DNA from: JAAYEV01 sp964508195
Lineage (GTDB): Bacteria > Bacillota > Clostridia > Ch29
Assembly: GCA_964508195.1 (NCBI GenBank)
Contig: CAZDSH010000002.1
Coordinates: 1 to 64,000, forward strand
Direction of reading: 5' to 3'
DNA: 64,000 nucleotides
Part shown: positions 27,182 through 35,609 of the stretch, piece after piece
How positions within the stretch are numbered: position 1 is the stretch's first letter
How the letters are laid out: each line of letters opens with the position of its first letter
Made by a program: the position numbers and the translations under genes
Notes under the pieces: model-generated
Seen by the model: the letters and a program-made list of their open reading frames with translations, nothing else
The model's database searches: none
What the model was told of the DNA's origin: nothing

Positions 27182-27257
27182 TGGTGACCCATCAGGGATT
27201 CGAACCCTGGACGCCCTGATTAAGAGTCAGGTGCTCTACCAGCTGAGCTAATGGGTC
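27182..27257 (-). tRNA. tRNA-Lys (anticodon CUU)
   Basis: Read on the minus strand, the 76-base gene has a 7-bp acceptor stem GACCCAT/ATGGGTC, a D-arm TAGCTCAGCTGGTAGAGC, the anticodon arm CCTGA-CTCTTAA-TCAGG with anticodon CTT (Lys, codon AAG), the T-arm CAGGG-TTCGAAT-CCCTG, discriminator A and an encoded CCA end. Folding is complete with no mismatch in the main stems. It has its own strong promoter and stands alone rather than in a tRNA cluster. Confidence 0.96.
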
Positions 27258-27289
27258 ACAGTTTTAATATTGAAATAGCTTACTAAACT

Positions 27290-27318
27290 ATGATAAATCA
27301 AAACTGCTTTTTTGTCAA
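27290..27318 (-). promoter_or_regulatory. sigma-A promoter of tRNA-Lys
   Basis: TTGACA (27313-27318) and TATCAT (27290-27295) with a 17-base spacer on the minus strand. The predicted start site lies about 25 bases ahead of the tRNA 5' end. The promoter sits in the roughly 70-base gap between the flavoprotein stop codon and the tRNA. Confidence 0.8.
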
Positions 27319-27327
27319 TAATCCAGC

Positions 27328-28734
27328 CTAGGATTTGTTTGCTAATTCCCTTGCCACTATTATTCCCGTTATGGATGCCTGCATAAGGCCCCTCGTGATA
27401 CCTGCGCCGTCACCGATAGTGTACAATCCCTTAACGGCGGTTTGGAAGCCCTTATCAACCTCCACCTTGCTACTATAAAACTTGACCTCGCACCCGTAAA
27501 GAAGGGTATTTCTTGAATAGAGATTAGGGGCTAATTTATCAAAGGCCCTTAGAGCTTCAACGATCGACGTAAGGTGCCTATCAGGGAGCACAAAACTTAG
27601 ATCGCCGGGAACGGCATCCTTTAACGTAGGTATAGTAGTGGATTTGTTGAGCCTATCCGTACTTGTTCGCCTGCCCTTAAGCAAATCTCCTAACCTTTGG
27701 ACCATAATACCGCCCCCCGTTAGCATATTCGCCAACTTCGCTATATATTTCCCATATTCTATGGGCTGATTGAAGGGTTCCGTAAAGGTAGTGGATACAA
27801 GTAATGCGAAATTCGTATTATCCGTCCGTAAAGTACGATCGGAATAGCTATGACCGTTCACGAGTACGAGCCCCTCCTCGTAGCGTTCCTCGGATACCAT
27901 ACCGCCGGGATTCATACAAAAAGTTCTGGCCTTATTTTCGAAGGTGTCTGAATAATATACGAGCTTCGCCTCATAAAGATCCCGGGTTAGGTGATCCATA
28001 ACGGAGTTGGGTACCTCTACCCTGACACCTATATCTACGGCATTGTTTTTTGTACCTATACCCAACCTAGCAGCCTGGCCGGATAACCAATGGGCCCCCG
28101 CCCTACCGGGAGCTGCAATCACATATTCTGCATTTATTTCCATTACCTCGCCGGCCCTGCGCCGCGCCCTTACCCCCGTCACTTTATCATCAGCAACAAG
28201 GATATCCTCAACGGCCGTAAGATCACAAAATTCGACGCCTTGTTCCATTAAATATTCGTACATATTCTTTAGTACGTCGTAGGCTCTATCGGTCCCTAGG
28301 TGACGTACCGGACAGGGCACTAGTTTAATCCCATGCCTTGAAGCCTCGTACACTAGTTCGTCTAATTTTTTCTCATTGAGACCATATACCTCTGACCCTG
28401 CGCCAAATTTTAAATAAATGCTATCGGCATATTCTATTAGCTCCTCGGCCTCTTCAAAGGACCTATAGTCCGTTATATTGCCGCCGACTTCGGGGCTCAA
28501 AGAGAGCTTACCATCGCTAAAGGCACCGGCGCCGGCCCAACCGCTTACTATTGAACAGGGGTTGCAATTTATACATTTTCCCTTTCGTGCGGGACACTTT
28601 CTTGCACTTATCTTTCTGCCCTTATCCAACATAAGTATTTCATAATCCGCACGCTTTATAAGCTCTAAAGCGGTGAATATACCTGCTGGCCCGGAACCTA
28701 TTATGATTACGTCATATCTATCCTTTAATACCAT
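27328..28734 (-). CDS. FAD-dependent dehydrogenase with cysteine cluster
   Basis: A 468-residue flavoprotein. The N-terminal dinucleotide-binding motif is IIGSGPAGIFTALEL, and the C-terminal FAD motif YTIGDGAGITRGLMQA closes the fold. A cysteine cluster, CPARKGKCINCNPC, lies near residues 47-60 and is followed by the family signature SGWAGAGAFSDGKL. This belongs to the widespread uncharacterised FAD-dependent dehydrogenase group of Clostridia and archaea; the reaction is not known, and the cysteines could bind Fe-S or metal. ATG after AAAGGGAG. A terminator-like palindrome separates it from the DUF1858 gene upstream. Confidence 0.85.
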   Translation of the reverse strand: MVLKDRYDVIIIGSGPAGIFTALELIKRADYEILMLDKGRKISARKCPARKGKCINCNPCSIVSGWAGAGAFSDGKLSLSPEVGGNITDYRSFEEAEELIEYADSIYLKFGAGSEVYGLNEKKLDELVYEASRHGIKLVPCPVRHLGTDRAYDVLKNMYEYLMEQGVEFCDLTAVEDILVADDKVTGVRARRRAGEVMEINAEYVIAAPGRAGAHWLSGQAARLGIGTKNNAVDIGVRVEVPNSVMDHLTRDLYEAKLVYYSDTFENKARTFCMNPGGMVSEERYEEGLVLVNGHSYSDRTLRTDNTNFALLVSTTFTEPFNQPIEYGKYIAKLANMLTGGGIMVQRLGDLLKGRRTSTDRLNKSTTIPTLKDAVPGDLSFVLPDRHLTSIVEALRAFDKLAPNLYSRNTLLYGCEVKFYSSKVEVDKGFQTAVKGLYTIGDGAGITRGLMQASITGIIVARELANKS

Positions 28735-28808
28735 TGTAACCGTCTCCCTTTACAATAACTAACCCCAGGTTATAGTACCAGAGTATGTTAGTTCAGTCAA
28801 ATCAATCG

Positions 28809-28837
28809 TAAAAGAATAGGACAGCCCTAGGGCTGTC
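28809..28837 (-). terminator. terminator after the DUF1858 gene
   Basis: A perfect 18-base palindrome (28820-28837, GACAGCC arms) lies directly after the DUF1858 stop codon on the minus strand and is followed by a T-rich run (TATTCTTTT). It separates this small gene from the flavoprotein gene. Confidence 0.7.
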
Positions 28838-29044
28838 TTATTTCTTCGCCAAGTATTCGTTTAAATCCTTTAAAAGATTGTCAGCATTTATGCCATGGAC
28901 AATACTGGCCTGTTCTATGCTTTCCCCGGATGCGGCGGGGCATCCGATACAATGCATACCATGTTGCATGAATATAGCGGCTGTACCCCTTTCTAGCATT
29001 AGCACCTGGGCAATAGTCATGTCCTTAGTAATTTTCTCTGACAT
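28838..29044 (-). CDS. DUF1858 redox-disulfide domain protein
   Basis: A 68-residue protein that is essentially one DUF1858 domain: ITKDMTIAQVLMLERGTAAIFMQHG opens it and CIGCPAASGESIEQA gives the CxxC pair. DUF1858 domains occur alone or fused to hybrid-cluster-protein-related or other redox proteins and are predicted to do disulfide or metal-centre redox chemistry; a specific partner is not known. ATG after AAAGGAGGGG. Its upstream region contains a DnaA-box cluster. Confidence 0.85.
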   Translation of the reverse strand: MSEKITKDMTIAQVLMLERGTAAIFMQHGMHCIGCPAASGESIEQASIVHGINADNLLKDLNEYLAKK

Positions 29045-29126
29045 CCCGGTCCCCTCCTTTGATTATTAGCATTACCATTATAATTAATAATACTACCATA
29101 ATAGATAGCGTTACCTGCGACCTATG

Positions 29127-29175
29127 TTATCCACAATTTATGTGCATACATCCACATGTATCCACATTGTCCACA
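29127..29175 (+). promoter_or_regulatory. cluster of four DnaA boxes between dnaB and the DUF1858 gene
   Basis: Four same-direction boxes: TTATCCACA at 29127-29135 (perfect), ACATCCACA at 29148-29156 (two mismatches), GTATCCACA at 29158-29166 (one mismatch) and TTGTCCACA at 29167-29175 (one mismatch). They lie 35 bases past the dnaB stop codon and upstream of the DUF1858 gene. No DnaA-trio follows the boxes, so a titration or gene-control role is more likely than a second origin. An AT-rich stretch lies on the other side, about 29059-29110. Confidence 0.65.
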
Positions 29176-29209
29176 GAGATATGCACAAACATATATTCCT
29201 GTACCGCAG

Positions 29210-30541
29210 TTATTCCCTGTATCTCGCCATATCCGCAAACTTTGTAAACTTATCCAACCACACCAATTCCACGGTACCTGTCGGCCCATTCCTTTGTTTT
29301 GCCAATATTATTTCCGCTATACCCTTCTTCTCAGTATCTGCATTATAATACTCATCCCTATAGAGGAACATAACAACATCTGCATCTTGCTCTATGGCGC
29401 CGGATTCCCTTAAATCTGATAACATCGGCCGGTGTTCCGAACGCATCTCCGGCGCCCTACTAAGCTGTGACATCGCCAGGACGGGACATTCCATCTCCCT
29501 GGCCAGGGCCTTCAAAGATCTGGATATCTCAGATATCTCCTGCTGCCTGCTCTCCGCCCTGCCGCTCCCCTGCATGAGCTGCAAATAATCAATTAAAATC
29601 AGTTCAAGGCCCCTTTCCAGTTTTAGCCTCCTACATTTAGATCGCATCTCCGGGACAGTTATACTCGGCGTATCGTCAATATAGATATTTGTCTCAGAAA
29701 GCCTACTCACCGCCCCCGCCAGCTTCGGCCAATCATCGTCCTCGAGGTTTCCTGTACGTAGCCTATGGCTATCTATATTTGCCTCGGCGCATATCATCCG
29801 ATTCACTAACTGCTCTTTGGACATTTCGAGGCTAAATATCGCTATGGGTATACCGGTATTTAACGCTGCATACTGGGCTATATTCAATGCAAAGGCGGTT
29901 TTACCCATAGAGGGCCTTGCGGCTACAAGTATCAAATCGCTTTTCTGTAACCCCGAAGTTTTGCCATCTATATCTATAAAGCCTGTAGGTATCCCTGTGA
30001 GCTTACCCTTTGTACTATATAATTCCTCTATCCTGTTAAAGCTGGAAACTAGCACATCCTTAACAGGAATGAAACCTTTAGAGGTCTTTTTTTGGGAGAT
30101 ATCAAATATACTCTTTTCTGCAAATTCTATTATATTCCCTATTTCCTGCGCTGCTTCAAAGCCCATATCGGATATTTCGCTACTAGCCCTTATAAGTTTT
30201 CGTAGCAGGGCCTTCTCGCGGATAATCTTTGCATAGTGCACAACATTGGCTATAGTGGGTACGCTAGAGGATATATCCGTTAGAAAAGCAACGCCGCCGA
30301 CGGCTTCAAGGGTATTCCTTTGTCTCAACCGTTCAGGCAACGTCACCAAGTCCACAGGCTCCCCCTTATCAAAAAGCTCTGTCATTGCCTCATATATTTC
30401 CCGATGGCTGTCCCTATAAAAATCCTCGGAATTCATATATTCGGAAACAGCTATTATAGCCTCACGATCGAGTAGCATCGCACCTAATACCGATTGTTCA
30501 GCCTCTATACTATGGGGGGGTATCCTTGCTATGGATTTCAT
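29210..30541 (-). CDS. dnaB: replicative DNA helicase
   Basis: The hexameric 5'-3' helicase of the replication fork, about 443 residues. The N-terminal domain starts IPPHSIEAEQSVLGAMLLD; the RecA-like domain has Walker A RPSMGKTAFALNIA, Walker B LILIDYLQLM and QEISEISRSLKALA, with the C-terminal AKQRNGPTG. I chose the ATG at 30541 (GGTGG five bases before), which gives the usual short lead-in; ATGs at 30553 and 30589 are possible and would add 4 or 16 residues. It starts about 50 bases after lonC and follows rplI-lonC, a common Clostridia order. Confidence 0.95.
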   Translation of the reverse strand: MKSIARIPPHSIEAEQSVLGAMLLDREAIIAVSEYMNSEDFYRDSHREIYEAMTELFDKGEPVDLVTLPERLRQRNTLEAVGGVAFLTDISSSVPTIANVVHYAKIIREKALLRKLIRASSEISDMGFEAAQEIGNIIEFAEKSIFDISQKKTSKGFIPVKDVLVSSFNRIEELYSTKGKLTGIPTGFIDIDGKTSGLQKSDLILVAARPSMGKTAFALNIAQYAALNTGIPIAIFSLEMSKEQLVNRMICAEANIDSHRLRTGNLEDDDWPKLAGAVSRLSETNIYIDDTPSITVPEMRSKCRRLKLERGLELILIDYLQLMQGSGRAESRQQEISEISRSLKALAREMECPVLAMSQLSRAPEMRSEHRPMLSDLRESGAIEQDADVVMFLYRDEYYNADTEKKGIAEIILAKQRNGPTGTVELVWLDKFTKFADMARYRE

Positions 30542-30594
30542 GTTTTCCACCATCCATCTACCTATGTTGCCCGGCAACCGGCGGCCCATTACTT

Positions 30595-32502
30595 CTACTG
30601 TTCAGAAAATAATATTTCAAAGGCTTCCTCCGCCCTATTAACCGGGTAAATGTTTATCCCCGCTAAATCTGCGGGCACTTCTTTAAAATTCCTTGCGGGG
30701 ATTATCGCAGCGGACATATCATTTTGTTTCGCTCCGTATATCTTTTCTATTATTCCCCCTACGGGTTTTATTTCTCCCTGTATGGAAATCTCCCCCGTTA
30801 CCGCTATATCCTGCCTTACGGCCCTTTGGGTGATAGCGCTGGTTAGAGCGACTAAAATCGCTATCCCCGCTGAGGGCCCATCCACGTTGCCCCCGCCTAT
30901 ACAGTTTATATGGACATCATAGTCGTTTAAGTTTTTGCCGAATATTTTCCGTATTGCTGCCGCTGCATTAAATACCGAATCCTTCGTCATAGAACCCGCT
31001 GTATCGTTAATCCTTATAGTTCCTTGCCCCTTTTTTAACGCCGGGAAAGCTATGGCCTCTATTTCAAGTATAGAACCTATATACCCCGCTACACCTAGGG
31101 CTAGTACCCTACCAACCCTCGAATGGATTTTATCGGTGAACCTGATACATGGCGTAAGGCGGCTATTTTGTATGACGGCGTATATATCGTCCTTATCTAT
31201 GCATACCTCCCGAAGTGCACAATGCGCGTTAGCAATGGCCATGTTATATGCATCGGCTAAAATATTAACGGCTTTACGCCCCTCTATTGTATACTGGCTT
31301 ATTATCTCGGCGCAACCCTTTTCCATCTGCACCCCTAATTTCTCGACGGCATTATTTACTATGACTACGATATCCCCAGGGTTTAGGGGGGCAAAGTATA
31401 CCTCTGTACACCTCGACCGAAACGCCGGATTGATGTCCCCGGGCTGTCGTGTAGTGGCACCTATTAGCAAAAAATCCGCCGGTGCCCCCTCTTCGAATAG
31501 CTTTTGTATATAAAGGGGTACATTTTTGTTAGAAGTATCATAATATATGGACTCAAAACTTATCCTTTTGTCCTCTAATACCTTCAACAGTTTGTTTTGT
31601 AAAACAGGATCCATTTCCCCTATCTCGTCTATAAACAGTATACCGCCATGGGCCTGAGTCACGAGACCCGTCTTTGGCTCAGGTATGCCCATCTCAGCCA
31701 ATTCTTTGGTGCTACCCTGATATATGGGATCGTGCACGGAACCTAAAAGGGGATTAGCTATTTCCCTTGTGTCCCAGCGTAGGGTGGTGCCGTCCACTTC
31801 GATAAAATTAGAATTTTCGTCAAAGGGTGAATGTTTTTTAGACTTCGCTACCTTAAGAGCTAACCGTGCTGCGGAGGTCTTGCCTACGCCGGGGGGCCCG
31901 TAAAGCAGCACATGTTGTGGATAGGGTGAGCCGACTTTAGCCAGAAGTGCCTCTATAGCCCTACGCTGACCTATTATCTCATCAATGGTTGACGGCCTTA
32001 GCACCTCCATTATAGGTTGACCCAATCCCCTTTGTTCTAACGCCCGTAAATTAGCATATTTTTTAAGGGTACCGGGATTTTCCGGGCCAGAATACTTTTT
32101 AACAATAGACAATTTAAGCTCTTCCATATATTGATCTTGGCGTTCTTGAATCTTATCCCTAAGCTCTTTATTAATCTTTTCTTTGATGATTCTATCCGCC
32201 AGCATATCCGTAATTTTTGTACGCAGTTCCTTAATCGCGATCAGATAATTTTCTTCCCCCGGTGGTTCTATGTCCGATCCCAATACAATTTTCTGTAAAA
32301 CATTGATCCTCGATAGGATATCTTTTTTCTCTAACGTCCTTTCAAGCCCTAGTTTTCTGACCCTTTCCCTATAGACTCTCATGCCCATACTATCTATAAG
32401 CATCTCTTCAAGAATCGGAACCTGCTTTTCCAACATCCTATTATCATGTTTATTTTTTAAACGAGCCGGTTTTTCTATGTATTTTTCCGCGTTATCCCCC
32501 AA
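30595..32502 (-). CDS. lonC: Lon-family ATP-dependent protease LonC
   Basis: A 635-residue protein with a coiled N-terminal region (about residues 1-150), an AAA+ domain (Walker A YGPPGVGKTSAARLAL, Walker B GGILFIDEIGEM) and a C-terminal Lon protease domain with the Ser of NVDGPSAGIAI and the Lys in KPVGGIIEKIYGAK. The short N-terminus without a Lon substrate domain and the place between rplI and dnaB match clostridial LonC. It should degrade selected or damaged proteins in the cytosol. The start is a TTG with AAGGGGAG six bases before it; no ATG fits. Confidence 0.9.
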   Translation of the reverse strand: MGDNAEKYIEKPARLKNKHDNRMLEKQVPILEEMLIDSMGMRVYRERVRKLGLERTLEKKDILSRINVLQKIVLGSDIEPPGEENYLIAIKELRTKITDMLADRIIKEKINKELRDKIQERQDQYMEELKLSIVKKYSGPENPGTLKKYANLRALEQRGLGQPIMEVLRPSTIDEIIGQRRAIEALLAKVGSPYPQHVLLYGPPGVGKTSAARLALKVAKSKKHSPFDENSNFIEVDGTTLRWDTREIANPLLGSVHDPIYQGSTKELAEMGIPEPKTGLVTQAHGGILFIDEIGEMDPVLQNKLLKVLEDKRISFESIYYDTSNKNVPLYIQKLFEEGAPADFLLIGATTRQPGDINPAFRSRCTEVYFAPLNPGDIVVIVNNAVEKLGVQMEKGCAEIISQYTIEGRKAVNILADAYNMAIANAHCALREVCIDKDDIYAVIQNSRLTPCIRFTDKIHSRVGRVLALGVAGYIGSILEIEAIAFPALKKGQGTIRINDTAGSMTKDSVFNAAAAIRKIFGKNLNDYDVHINCIGGGNVDGPSAGIAILVALTSAITQRAVRQDIAVTGEISIQGEIKPVGGIIEKIYGAKQNDMSAAIIPARNFKEVPADLAGINIYPVNRAEEAFEILFSEQ

Positions 32503-32518
32503 TATGAACTCCCCTTCA

Positions 32519-32965
32519 CTATTCCTGCACTATTATAACTTCAAGCAGAGCTGATATCTCAGGATATATTTTAATCTCTATTTTAAATTTGCCAATATTC
32601 TTCAGCGGCTCAGGTAATACTATTTTCTTTCTATCTATTTTTATACCATGCTGGGCTTCGAGAGCCGCGGCTATATCCTTGCCGGTGACGGATCCAAAGA
32701 GTTTACCAGTTTCGCCGGCTTTAACCTTAAGTTCAACTTTAAGGGATGATATCCTTTCCGCCTCTTTTTTGGCCTCCGCCGCCTCTGCCTGCTCTTTACG
32801 CTGCCTTATAGCGTCCTGTTCCTTTAGCATCCTTTTATCCTTCGTCGTAGCCGGCATCGCATACCCCTTCGGCATCAAAAAATTTCTAGCATAGCCTGCC
32901 TTTACCCTTATTACGTCGCCTTTTTTACCCTGACCCTTTACATCTTTAAGAAGTATAATCTCCAT
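32519..32965 (-). CDS. rplI: ribosomal protein bL9
   Basis: A 148-residue large-subunit protein with the bL9 signature GQGKKGDVIRVKAGYARNFLMPKGYA at the N-terminus, the long connecting helix rich in Glu, Lys and Ala, and a C-terminal domain carrying GSVTGKDIAAAL and LPEPLKNIGKF. Standard length. ATG after AAGGGGTGATG. First gene of the rplI-lonC-dnaB run. Confidence 0.96.
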   Translation of the reverse strand: MEIILLKDVKGQGKKGDVIRVKAGYARNFLMPKGYAMPATTKDKRMLKEQDAIRQRKEQAEAAEAKKEAERISSLKVELKVKAGETGKLFGSVTGKDIAAALEAQHGIKIDRKKIVLPEPLKNIGKFKIEIKIYPEISALLEVIIVQE

Positions 32966-33138
32966 ACTGCATCACCCCTTCCCCTATTTTATTGCATTGA
33001 ACAAATATCTCCGGAATACGAACATATACCCGGTACCGGTACCGTCATATATTTATGCCACAGTTCCTTTACCCCTACTATATTATAGATAACGGCGCGG
33101 TGTCTATCTGTATTTGTTGCCTTTATTTCCATGGGCAT

Positions 33139-34095
33139 CTAACTGTCGCTTTCCCCGGTGAACCTTTTTCTGAAATCGAATAAAACGTCCAATAATCCGG
33201 CGAGCATAGCCATTAATGCGAGGAATTGGTTAAACAGGATGAATATAATAAGCAATATACCTACAAACTTGTTTATATTCCGGCGCATCAAAAAAAAGTA
33301 TGCTAATGATATTCCCTGTACGAGTAAAATTATCTGAAATAGTAGCAATATATTGCTCATAATTACATCGGTACTCCCCAGCCCCATATATCCGCCTACT
33401 AGGGACAACACCATGAGCAACAAAAAGCCTGCGGCTACATTACCCGGGGCCCTCCATTGTGCAAAGGTTGGGAGGGCATTTAAATGTAGGCCCAACCTTC
33501 TTAACACAACCCTGGCCACGGTATAATTCAAGTAGGAATCCATTATCGCAACTAAAAGCAAAAGCGCCGGTAGCGTAACCCTTAACAGCTCAAGGGAAGA
33601 AAGTAACGCATCCTTCATGTCCGACGGCACATTAAGGCCCACACTATCGTAAAAACCCATAGCGTACTCCATACCCTTTTCCATGGATTCTAGCTGTACC
33701 TCTAGGGGGTTTATACCCATTATGTGGGTCACAGCAAATATTAGAATCATCTTAGATAATAAGGACACAATTGCAGTTATAGCGAGAATCCTGCCTGCCT
33801 TATAATTCTTATGCACGCCATACCCTATGGATAGGCCTAAAGCACCATAGGCAAATATTACATAGGCCGCATAAATAGGTTCCGATACCATACCCACGAT
33901 TAGCCCCGAGGCTACGGTGGAATAGATCCCGTATTGCAATCCATACCTTTTAACCACTACTATTACCGGCACTGGCCAAAGCAGTGACGCAAGGGCCAAA
34001 ACCGGAACAAACAAGCCCACAATCGCTATTATAACTGATAATGCCGTTGCCAAGGCGGTATTCGCCAGGGCCCTTACGTTGCTGTCTTTGTTCAT
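33139..34095 (-). CDS. YybS-family (DUF2232) membrane protein
   Basis: A 318-residue integral membrane protein with about eight hydrophobic segments and a hydrophilic C-terminus (FDFRKRFTGESDS). The N-terminal pattern LANTALATALSVIIAI..LLWPVPVIVVVKRYGLQYGI is that of the DUF2232/YybS family, which in Firmicutes is regularly encoded next to rplI and rpsR, as here. Function unknown; some relatives look like transporter S-components. ATG preceded by AGGGTTAAGGG. Confidence 0.85.
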   Translation of the reverse strand: MNKDSNVRALANTALATALSVIIAIVGLFVPVLALASLLWPVPVIVVVKRYGLQYGIYSTVASGLIVGMVSEPIYAAYVIFAYGALGLSIGYGVHKNYKAGRILAITAIVSLLSKMILIFAVTHIMGINPLEVQLESMEKGMEYAMGFYDSVGLNVPSDMKDALLSSLELLRVTLPALLLLVAIMDSYLNYTVARVVLRRLGLHLNALPTFAQWRAPGNVAAGFLLLMVLSLVGGYMGLGSTDVIMSNILLLFQIILLVQGISLAYFFLMRRNINKFVGILLIIFILFNQFLALMAMLAGLLDVLFDFRKRFTGESDS

Positions 34096-34104
34096 CCCTT
34101 AACC

Positions 34105-34446
34105 CTACTTTCTGTTTCTGTTTAAATAATCCGCTAATTCGGACAAATCCCCGTATCGGTCTTCCACCTCATGTCCCTCGTTAATACCTAATTTGATCTT
34201 ATTTTGTATTTTTAAATCTATAACGGCGTAGTTCATACCAAGCCTTCGCGCTATTAAATAAGCCAGGAGTACAATGTTCGCCAGTACGCCGGATAACGTT
34301 TCATGGCATCCTCGGTTGCCCCTGTGCATGAGCTTATAAAGGGACGTTACCCCCGATAGCATTTCACATTTCAACCATTCGATTAGCCTCATATTCCTAG
34401 CTATTTCTACCTTATTTGTTTTGTCTCCGGTAGGCATCAATTCCAT
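34105..34446 (-). CDS. MazG-like family protein
   Basis: A 113-residue, mostly helical protein. NMRLIEWLKCEMLSGVTSLYKLMHRG and GVLANIVLLAYLIARRLG match the MazG-like family found between rpsR and yybS in Clostridia. MazG-type proteins hydrolyse nucleoside triphosphates to monophosphates, but this short form lacks a clear full set of acidic metal ligands, so activity is not assured. ATG after TAGGGGGTAA. It begins after the rpsF-ssb-rpsR terminator and precedes yybS by 9 bases. Confidence 0.75.
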   Translation of the reverse strand: MELMPTGDKTNKVEIARNMRLIEWLKCEMLSGVTSLYKLMHRGNRGCHETLSGVLANIVLLAYLIARRLGMNYAVIDLKIQNKIKLGINEGHEVEDRYGDLSELADYLNRNRK

Positions 34447-34532
34447 TTACCCCCTATCTGATATTACAACGATAAATACGTTTAAGAATTGGAAGAAATG
34501 TAATTCCAGTCCCTCCTGGTTTAAGACCTAAG

Positions 34533-34560
34533 TAATAAAAAGAGAGCTGTAAGCTCTCTT
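34533..34560 (-). terminator. terminator of the rpsF-ssb-rpsR operon
   Basis: AGAGAGCT and AGCTCTCT arms (34541-34548, 34552-34559) with a 3-base loop, followed on the minus strand by TTTTATT. It starts at the rpsR stop codon. Confidence 0.85.
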
Positions 34561-34786
34561 AATCCGCCGTAAAGGGTAAAAGCGCAATATTTCTGGCCCT
34601 TTTTATAGCTGTCGTAAGCTGTCTTTGGTGTCTGGCGCAGTTACCGCTTATCCTTCTGGGGACTATTTTTCCCCTGTCTGTAATATATTTTCGGAGTTTA
34701 CTTACGTCTTTATAATCAATATTTTCAACGCCGTCAATACAAAAATTACAAACCCGCCTTCTACCCCTTCGTATTTTACGTCTCAC
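34559..34786 (-). CDS. rpsR: ribosomal protein bS18
   Basis: A 75-residue small-subunit protein with RRVCNFCIDG near the N-terminus, the conserved YKDVSKLRKYITDRGKIVPRRISGNCARHQRQLTTAIKRAR core and the typical ALLPFTAD end. Contains two cysteine pairs (CNFC and a later Cys-His), as in zinc-type S18. GTG start after GGAGGAGG. Last gene of rpsF-ssb-rpsR; S18 pairs with S6 on the ribosome. Confidence 0.96.
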   Translation of the reverse strand: MRRKIRRGRRRVCNFCIDGVENIDYKDVSKLRKYITDRGKIVPRRISGNCARHQRQLTTAIKRARNIALLPFTAD

Positions 34787-34802
34787 GAATATTCCTCCTC
34801 CT

Positions 34803-35234
34803 TTAGAACGGTAGGTCCGAATCCTCCTCTATCGGATAAAAATCCTCATCGGAACTATCCTCTGTATCCCCGCTGTATTCCTTAGCCTCCCCGCCTTTAC
34901 CGGCGGCATTAGGCGCCCTGTCTAGGAAGACTACCTCATCGGCTACCACTTCAGTACTGTACCGTCTTTGACCGCTACTGTCCTCCCAACTGCTAGTCTG
35001 TATCCTCCCGGCCACCGCTACTAACCGGCCCTTGCCGAGGTAATTAGCGCATAGCTCCGCTAGCCTTCTCCAGGTAACGATTCGAATAAAATCCGCATCC
35101 CGTTCCCCTTGCCTATTTTTAAAGGCTCTATCCACGGCCAGCGTAAAGGTAGTAACCTGGGTGCCGGCCCCCGGTGTAATACGCAATTCAGGGTCCCTTG
35201 TGAGCCTTCCCACAAGACATACTTTGTTTAACAT
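34803..35234 (-). CDS. ssb: single-stranded DNA-binding protein
   Basis: A 143-residue SSB with the OB-fold opening MLNKVCLVGRLTRDPELR, IRIVTWRRLAELCANYL and VAGRIQTSSWED, an acidic disordered linker and the conserved C-terminal tip DSDLPF that recruits replication partners. The open frame extends upstream 11 codons into the end of rpsF; I chose the ATG at 35234 because GGTGGTGG precedes it and it starts with the family N-terminus. Between rpsF and rpsR, the usual Firmicutes arrangement. Confidence 0.96.
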   Translation of the reverse strand: MLNKVCLVGRLTRDPELRITPGAGTQVTTFTLAVDRAFKNRQGERDADFIRIVTWRRLAELCANYLGKGRLVAVAGRIQTSSWEDSSGQRRYSTEVVADEVVFLDRAPNAAGKGGEAKEYSGDTEDSSDEDFYPIEEDSDLPF

Positions 35235-35253
35235 TTTATACCACCACCCTGAT

Positions 35254-35538
35254 TTATTCGTCCTCATTAACGATTAGATACCTTAGGACGTTTTCCGAAA
35301 TTCTGAAAATCCTTGTCAGCTCTTTAGGAACTTCGTTTCCCGCCGAAAAGTTTATTTTTACGTAGTACCCCTCGTTTTTCTCTTGAATCTCGTAGGCAAG
35401 CTGCCTAGTGCCCCATTCATCAATAGCTCTTATTTCGCCGTTACGGGAAATTATATCCTTTATCCTATCAATATAGGAAACCCTCGCCTCTTCTTCGATA
35501 TCCGGATCAAGGATAAAGATCAACTCGTATTTATTCAT
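35254..35538 (-). CDS. rpsF: ribosomal protein bS6
   Basis: A 94-residue small-subunit protein: MNKYELIFILDPDIEEEA at the start, IDEWGTRQLAYEIQEKNEGYYVKINFSA in the middle, ending ENVLRYLIVNEDE. The start is the ATG at 35538 with GGGAGGTGAAACC before it; the frame is open another 27 codons upstream through the leader, which is not translated. First gene of rpsF-ssb-rpsR. Confidence 0.96.
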   Translation of the reverse strand: MNKYELIFILDPDIEEEARVSYIDRIKDIISRNGEIRAIDEWGTRQLAYEIQEKNEGYYVKINFSAGNEVPKELTRIFRISENVLRYLIVNEDE

Positions 35539-35564
35539 GGTTTCACCTCCCTTTGGACTGAACG

Positions 35565-35586
35565 GCCCCACCATCGTAGGCGGAGC
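35565..35586 (-). promoter_or_regulatory. leader hairpin upstream of rpsF (possible S6:S18 control element)
   Basis: In the untranslated leader, GCTCCGCC and GGTGGGGC pair fully (two wobbles) around the loop TACGAT, about 25 bases before the rpsF ATG; CCG triplets flank it. Many bacteria control rpsF with a leader RNA that binds the S6:S18 complex and contains a conserved CCG bulge. The position fits; the detailed motif does not let me confirm it. Confidence 0.4.
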
Positions 35587-35609
35587 AAGGATGTAGATGT
35601 ACGTATAGT

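Noticed and set aside
29059..29175. Second replication origin next to dnaB
   Set aside because: The boxes are not followed by a DnaA-trio or AT-rich stretch in the right direction; the AT-rich part lies on the wrong side.
29059..29247. Small plus-strand frames in the dnaB-DUF1858 gap
   Set aside because: Composition reflects repeated TCCACA boxes and AT-rich sequence; they run into dnaB on the other strand.
32989..33132. 47-codon minus-strand frame between yybS and rplI
   Set aside because: No clear ribosome site and no family resemblance; it overlaps the region where the rplI promoter should be.
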